23,047 nucleotides of DNA from Phallusia fumigata (Eukaryota; Chordata; Ascidiacea; Phlebobranchia; Ascidiidae): positions 1-23,047 of the forward strand of contig QXVZ01002545.1 in assembly GCA_008931825.1 (NCBI GenBank), read 5' to 3'. Each line of letters opens with the position of its first letter. Position 1 is the stretch's first letter. Position numbers and translations under genes: made by a program. Positions 19,001 to 23,047 of this stretch are shown in pieces. The notes under the pieces are model-generated. The model was not told the DNA's origin. It was given only the letters and a program-made list of their open reading frames with translations, and did no database searches.

Positions 19001-22000
19001 AACGGAGAAAAAAGATAACACGCTATTTTCCGCACTGTACACATATGACATCCAGAACATATGGCGCTACCTTGCAGATTTAACCGAATCTAATCGAAAA
19101 TATCTCCCTGTTTTACAACGGTTCGTATCATTGGCGCGAATTTATTAGTATTTGGGGTACACCTTCAATTAGTACTGCTTTTGTTTGGTGAAGTCATAGC
19201 AAGAAAGATATGTTGCATCATATTTTTGTATGTGGCGTTGTATGGTAACATAACGACTCTCTTGTGAAACGTTACTTTCAATGTGTAGTAAACGACTGTT
19301 AAATTAAACTGCAGTATGCAATTAACAAAAAAATTATTATTTGTTCTATTTGTCATTTTAAACCGGACGTGTGGGATTCGGCAACCTTCAGAACTCAGCG
19401 TCCGATTTTACAAATTATGTCAAAACGGCAATGACTTCGCGTGACATCTTTCTGACGTCGCTGCTTAATGTTTTTTCGTTTAGTGGGCTAATCATTACAA
19501 TCCGTGAAAGGGCAGTTTTCATGTACACTCTGTCGCTCGTTGCTGCAGTTGCGCTGAACTTAATGATAAAAAACAAAGAAGTCGTCTTGGCACGAAAAAT
19601 GTATTGAAATATGTACTCGTAAGTCACTTGGTGTGCCATGAAAAATCACTTCGCGTGCCAACCGTGGCCCCAATTGACTTGGCAAAGACTTCTTGCAATA
19701 CTTGCAACGTGTTTGTGACAATCACTGGGCTAAGGTGACACATAAATTTAAACAATTTTTTGTTCCAGACACGACTTTAGATCACAGGGCTCGTTCATAC
19801 ACTGCCGAGAATCTGTTGCCGAAAAATACCTACACATTAAGTTTGAAAGCCAACACGGCGGGAAAAGATTCGATCACCGCCTACTCTGAACCGACCACCA
19901 CATGTAAGTTGTGTTTTACCCCTGGCTTTTTTTAACATACGTGCCTTGAAATTTAGCATAATTAGTGTGGTAACTAGTTTAGGTATTGTGGTAACGAGTT
20001 ACTTAACCAGTTATGATTGCACTTAGTGTTTAAATATCCAATACTATAGTGCAGTGGTTTCCAACCTTTGTTGACGCATTCCCCTTTTGCTTATTTTGGA
20101 ACTTTTTATTCCTCCCCTTCTGGACAAGACGTGACATAGAGTAATATTAAATAGTTGGGAATCACTACTCTACTTGTAAGAAATACTACACGTATCATAA
20201 ATGTGGTAACTGTAAAGTGGAAATTCCTCCCCTATTCTTTAAAATTCCTCCACGGTTGGGAACCACTGGTGTAGAGCAAACAAACTTAAGTTACCTCAGA
20301 TATAAAATACATCACTGTCAAACTGTAGGGGTAAAGGTAGCTTTAAACCGTTTTGTGTTTCTTTACACCCTACAAAACTTTTGTAGGCATCGTTGAGAGA
20401 CGATAACCTAAATCAAGTTTTGATCAGTTAATAACTACAAATCAAAATTGTACAGGTTACAATATTATTTTACAGCTTACATTTAGTTTCTAGCCTGTAA
20501 AAAGCTCTACAAGCATAGTGGGTGTTTTTAAGTTTTCTAATTCTATTCCAACAACCTGATTAATTTTGAGCAGTGGTGCGATGCTACAGTTGTTATGATG
20601 CCGGATCACGTGACGAATGTGACCAATGGGTGGAGTGTTCTCCGGAAGCCAGTGGTTGTCTAAATGAGATCCGCAAACGCGAAATCACGAACACCCGGGA
20701 TTATCATCCAGCAATGTATCGGGCAACTCTGGTTTGCAAACAGCCCAACGCGTGCAAGGATAATGAGAAACAGGTGAGATTTTGCTTACTGATCTGCTTC
20801 ATTGCTAGTGCCAAAGACTTGGTGAGACTCAATGCTATATAAACCCCTGAGGTCCCTTTCATTGAAATTATGCCAGATGGCTTCAGAAAGTTTTAAATTA
20901 TATATTTTTTTAACTGATGTACTCCCCTTTGTTGATTCTAAATGATAAATATCCTGCAAATAAACCATGTTGTTAAAAAATTATAACTGAATAATCTCCA
21001 AATTTTAATTTTAAGACATTTAAACACATTGAGCAAATGAAACTTTTCATCTTAAATTCACTGAGGCCCTTACAGATTTTTGACTTTTGCTTAAGCCTAT
21101 GTAGGGTGCGTTTTGCTTTGTAATTAATCAGCAAACATTGCAAACTTTTGCAGGTATCATCTTCTTGTGCACATTTTGTGTTTTATCATAACTTTATCCT
21201 CGCATAAGCTTAAACTGACTTTTTTTGCAGAATCTCACCGATCAATGCAACCCAGACCGCAATCGCAATGTTGACCCCCCTGATGTATGCAGGTTAGTAA
21301 AAAACGCTATAAAAACTATGTAGTGGCCTTAACTTGGCCTCATCTCAGGCCTATTGATGATTTTCAGTTCATTTTCTGGAACTTTCACAAATCGCTTTAA
21401 ATACGTTGCAACTAAAGTCACGGTTACATAAACCAGTGGGTCCCAACCTTTTTTCATGCATTTTCTCATTGCTACTTTCGGAACTTTTTGGTTCTTCCGT
21501 ACTAGACCAGAAGTGATATTAAGTAATAATAAAAGGTTTGACACCACTGGCTTACCTAAAGTACTTCACTTGTAATGAATACCTTAACCATAATGTGGAA
21601 ATTCCTCTCTTTAATTCATAAAATTCCGGTTGAAACCATCGAAATATACGGTGTCTTTTTGTTGGTAGATGTTGTTGCGAGGGAGATTTGTGCAACGGAC
21701 CGGGCAGCGTATGCGGTGACGTACTTGGCTGGCTCGATCCCTTCAGATCACGGGAGATTGTTACCAGGCCAACAGCAGGGAAAATAAATCCCATACGACC
21801 AGAGTTAAGTGTCAAGGAATGTATTTGCTGCGTATTTTCGACTTTTCTAAAAGCCCGCTCCACATCTTCTCTAACTTTCAATTGCAAAGTGAGTTAAGCT
21901 TGGGCAGAGGGATGGGGCCTGACTGAGGTAAATAATAAAGCTGACTCCACTTGAGTGATTTGACTCTCCCAAGGCTTACCAAACCGGAGTGAAAAGTGCT

Positions 22001-23047
22001 CTTACTTGACTTGACACAAGTCATAAAATTTCATCTTGACTGCCAACCGAGTGTGCATCGTATTTTTGGTCATAAACCAACTGTCTTGATTTGACACAGT
22101 TTATAAAAAGAAACTCATCTGCTAAACCCCTTGGCAACGTTTTATCAAAACCAACTTTATGCTCATTGAACCAACTGTCAATAACCACGGAAATACTTTT
22201 TAAAAAATGAAATGATTTTTTTCGTTACTCCAGTTTACTGCCCGGAACACAGTGAGATTGAGAACGGATACGTCACTTGCTCGCAAGGCAGAGAAATCGG
22301 GTCGAAATGTTCGTTCTCGTGTGAAGAAGGCTTTTACTTATCCGGTGTCGATGACGTAACGTGCCAGGAAGGGGGGCAGTGGACCGCTGAAATGCCACAA
22401 TGCATCGAACTCCGTAAGTGGCTGCAGTGCCTAAAAAACAGTTTTACTACAAAGGGGGCACACCGAACCAGTTTTCAAATGCATGGGATTCATCATCAAA
22501 TAAACTTGTTTTTTTCGAATTTGGGCGTTTTGGACGTACGTGGATTGCAGAATTTAATCTCTTCGCGCGAAAATGTTAATGGGCTTAAATCCACACGTAA
22601 TCCACTCACAGGTAACCGCCTATTGACGTTTGCCACTATACCACAGGGGCGACATCGTGTGGCAAACCTGCATACAACGTCGTAACCATTACGTAGTGAC
22701 TTTTCTTGTTATCTAGTGACCTAAGCTAAAAAGAGGCGATCTAAGTTTTTGCGCAAAGGTTCCACACAAACAGAAAGCTGCCTATTTATGCTGTGATAGT
22801 ATTTTTGCAGTCATTAGCTATTTTTGGGTTTAGCACAATTTCCGCTGGTGGTCGCTACAGTCTCAATCTAATATTAGGTCAAAGGCGATCAAAGAACATA
22901 AAAACCTGATCGGAATTCGTATTTGGAACAAACAAAAGACGAAAACGATGTTAGTTATTGATGCTATAATATAAACAGCATATACTTTACTGTACAGGAT
23001 CATGCGATCCAATCGATGACGAAGGGATGATTTTGAAATGCACGAGG
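11853..23047 (+). CDS. Mosaic extracellular protein Ly6-FN3x3-Ly6-sushi (partial at both ends)
   Basis: Not recognised as a named gene. Fourteen exons were read by domain match and phase: 11853-12022, 12923-13044, 13323-13462, 13948-14125, 15624-15691, 16167-16287, 16771-16949, 17918-18067, 19769-19903, 20574-20773, 21231-21292, 21669-21715, 22234-22413 and 22998-23047, about 600 codons. Domain order is Ly6/uPAR, three fibronectin type III, Ly6/uPAR and two sushi modules, all disulphide or beta-sandwich extracellular folds. Five N-glycosylation sequons (NHS, NNT, NGT, NIT, NLT) agree with secretion or a cell-surface location. The first exon begins with two bases of a split codon, so an upstream exon, expected to carry the signal peptide, is missing. 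The protein continues past the window, where further sushi domains and a membrane anchor would be expected. All domains are individually clear; that they form one transcript is inferred from same strand, matching phases and no intervening start or poly(A) context. Confidence 0.82.
13147..13166 (+). repeat. Core of dispersed repeat, copy 3
   Basis: tttcgacaatcgctgttgtc repeats the core of copy 1 with one change (aac to atc). It lies in the intron between Ly6 exon 2 and the first FN3 exon. Confidence 0.6.
13232..13239. promoter_or_regulatory. CRE-like palindrome TGACGTCA
   Basis: Third perfect CREB/ATF consensus, intronic. May be chance. Confidence 0.3.
13737..13798 (+). repeat. Partial tandem repeat with dispersed-repeat core, copy 4
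   Basis: aataatcgaacgct occurs twice, about 30 bases apart, and the second copy continues into gttgtcatcatc as in copy 1. Intronic (C-D intron 13463-13947). Confidence 0.55.
14126..15623 (+). other. Intron within the first FN3 domain, 1498 bases
   Basis: Between GTKYR and ISVRA. AT-rich; no ORF with recognisable content, no RNA gene and no clear repeat seen. The flanking exons join in phase 2, so no missing exon is needed. Confidence 0.6.
15906..16131. mobile_element. hAT-like miniature element before the second FN3 domain
   Basis: The left end CAGAGATTCTCAGCC (15907-15921) is an imperfect inverted match to the right end GATTGAGAACCACCTT (about 16116-16131). These are CAGTGGTTCTCAACC-type hAT termini. 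The right end lies 35 bases before the splice acceptor of the next exon. No coding content. Confidence 0.5.
16167..16949 (+). other. Second fibronectin type III domain, two exons
   Basis: Exons 16167-16287 and 16771-16949, joined in phase 2 (ag|a). It starts KPRPPSSVKLVSFDTNTVSL, contains DNYELSYR (strand C-C') and ELKPATTYIFSAWTSVGN (strands F-G), and ends KINITVTT, which includes an N-glycosylation sequon. The domain is bounded by phase-1 introns on both sides, as expected for a shuffled module. Confidence 0.88.
16950..17917 (+). other. Intron between FN3 domains 2 and 3
   Basis: 968 bases. It contains a GAATTT microsatellite at 17091-17114. Open frames at 17112, 17333 and 17652 lack recognisable content and splice context. 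Confidence 0.6.
17091..17114. repeat. GAATTT hexamer microsatellite
   Basis: Nearly four tandem copies of gaattt, then gaattgaat. Intronic. Confidence 0.9.
18164..18242 (+). repeat. Direct repeat pair with core tgtagacgaaatgt
   Basis: ggtttaggatgtagacgaaatgt (about 18163-18186) recurs as ggtttggtgttgtagacgaaatgt (about 18219-18242), 55 bases apart, just after the donor of the first exon of FN3 domain 3. Confidence 0.55.
18362..18460 (+). repeat. tRNA-like SINE fragment or tRNA pseudogene
   Basis: atggttagcgc resembles the end of a tRNA D-arm (box A). GGTTCTAATCC at 18401-18411 is box B (GGTTCGANTCC) with one change. Thirty bases on, GCGGCTCAGTGGG (18443-18455) is a second box-A-like stretch. 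A full cloverleaf does not fold, so this is a degraded tRNA-derived SINE or pseudogene rather than a working tRNA. Confidence 0.55.
18461..19365 (+). other. Remainder of the FN3 domain 3 intron
   Basis: AT-rich. An open frame at 18936-19148 starts at TTG and has no recognisable motif. Nothing else seen. Confidence 0.5.
19371..19670. mobile_element. Possible old hAT-like nonautonomous element
   Basis: TCGGCAACCTTCAGAACTC near the left, and GTGCCATGAAAAATCACTTC plus GCGTGCCAACC near the right, are motifs typical of hAT element ends (a CGGCAACCTT start, and subterminal repeats of GTGCCA/GCGTGCC). The inverted-repeat match between the two ends is poor, so this is a tentative call. The 78-residue open frame inside has no recognised transposase motif. 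Confidence 0.35.
20052..20268. mobile_element. hAT-like miniature element, 217 bases, copy A
   Basis: CAGTGGTTTCCAACC (20052-20066) and GGTTGGGAACCACTG (20254-20268) are inverted repeats with one mismatch over 15 bases. The flanking octamers ctatagtg and gtgtagag share 5 of 8 bases and both carry T-n-TAG, as in degraded hAT target duplications. The interior is noncoding, with internal copies of the end motif near 20155-20170. It lies in the intron before the second Ly6 domain. Confidence 0.75.
20574..21715 (+). other. Second Ly6/uPAR (three-finger) domain, three exons
   Basis: Exons 20574-20773, 21231-21292 and 21669-21715. It opens VRCYSCYDAGSRDEC and closes CCCEGDLCNG, the Ly6 signature, with an NLT sequon between. 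The phase-0 junction after CKDNEKQ is at the same domain position as in the first Ly6 domain; an extra phase-2 intron splits VCR|CCC. The 3' limit at 21715 is chosen because donor g|gtgacg gives the phase-1 carry the sushi exon needs. A stronger-looking gtgagt donor at 21889 would be phase 0. Confidence 0.85.
21434..21641. mobile_element. hAT-like miniature element, about 208 bases, copy B
   Basis: The left end CAGTGGGTCCCAACC (21434-21448) and a right end near GGTTGAAACCATC (21628-21640). Its interior aligns with copy A along most of its length (gcatt, ggaactttt, acttgtaa, gtggaaattcctc, aaaattcc). It lies in the intron just before the last exon of the second Ly6 domain; its right end is 27 bases from that acceptor. 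Confidence 0.7.
21716..22233 (+). other. Intron (or alternative 3' extension) before the sushi exon
   Basis: The frame of the preceding exon stays open to TAA at 21895-21897, adding about 60 residues with a Cys-rich patch (ECICC). The rest is AT-rich, with loosely repeated cttgact/tgacttga words around 21940-22100. No further domain recognised. Confidence 0.5.
22234..22413 (+). other. Sushi (CCP) domain, six-cysteine selectin-like
   Basis: A single exon with phase-1 borders on both sides. Pattern: YCPEHSEIENGYVTC, GSKCSFSCEEGFYLSG, VTCQEGGQW, MPQC. Canonical CCP modules have four cysteines; the six here follow the spacing of selectin CCP repeats. Such modules bind proteins or glycans in complement regulators and adhesion receptors. 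Confidence 0.93.
22414..22997 (+). other. Intron between sushi exons
   Basis: 584 bases with a strong gtaagt donor and a tgtacag acceptor. The frame is open into the intron to 22685 with no recognisable content. No repeat identified. Confidence 0.65.
22998..23047 (+). other. Start of a second sushi domain, cut by window end
   Basis: A phase-1 exon start encoding SCDPIDDEGMILKCTR. The C-x-P...EG-x3-C spacing repeats the opening of the preceding six-cysteine sushi module. Only the first 17 codons are visible. Confidence 0.6.

Larger units (their letters stand above)
17918..19903 (+). other. Third fibronectin type III domain, two exons
   Basis: Exons 17918-18067 and 19769-19903, joined in phase 1 (g|ac). 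It reads AVPGIVEILVSELHATTITWTF, with the strand B tryptophan present, then RFIVTLRDD and NLLPKNTYTLSLKANTAGKD, the L-x-P-x-T-Y strand F motif. Bounded by phase-1 introns. Confidence 0.87.

Noticed and set aside
18936..19148. 70-codon frame that looks protein-like inside an intron
   Set aside because: TTG start, no homology recognised, and the flanking FN3 exons already join in phase without it.

Overview
The window is animal nuclear DNA from an invertebrate chordate, most likely a solitary ascidian of the Ciona type. It is AT-rich, has short introns with GT-AG ends, and carries compact versions of genes otherwise familiar from vertebrates. Two neighbouring genes are packed like an ascidian operon with a trans-splice acceptor between them. 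The genus is an inference; nothing in the window names the species. All recognisable genes lie on the + strand.

Layout. (1) 1-4690: a forkhead transcription factor of the FoxM class, eight exons in the window, missing only its first few codons, with a roughly 1 kb 3' UTR. (2) 5346-5798: an intronless gene for the centrosomal LisH protein CEP20 (FOPNL/FOR20). (3) 6260-8208: MED21, a Mediator subunit, in five exons. Its ATG lies 60 bases after the CEP20 poly(A) signal, with a strong 3' splice acceptor in between and no room for a separate promoter, so CEP20 and MED21 are probably transcribed together. (4) 8433-11852: over 3 kb without a recognisable gene, ending in a 108-base assembly gap. (5) 11853-23047 (runs off the end): a mosaic extracellular protein built from at least 14 exons. 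The domain order is Ly6/uPAR, three fibronectin type III, a second Ly6/uPAR, then two sushi (CCP) domains of the six-cysteine, selectin-like kind, the last one cut by the window edge. Its signal-peptide exon was not found.

The exon models of FoxM, MED21 and the mosaic gene were built by eye from homology, splice signals and codon phase. The FoxM exons sum to a whole number of codons, and almost every junction in the mosaic gene joins in phase, so most boundaries are well supported. The weakest are the last MED21 exon and the exit from the last exon of the second Ly6 domain.

The introns and flanks hold several hAT-like miniature elements (about 6636-7090, 15906-16131, 20052-20268 and 21434-21641, possibly 19371-19670), a tRNA-like SINE fragment (18362-18460), a local dispersed repeat around the gap, and short palindromes. 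FoxM, CEP20 and MED21 are conserved housekeeping or cell-cycle genes. The mosaic gene is the accessory and least expected part of the window.
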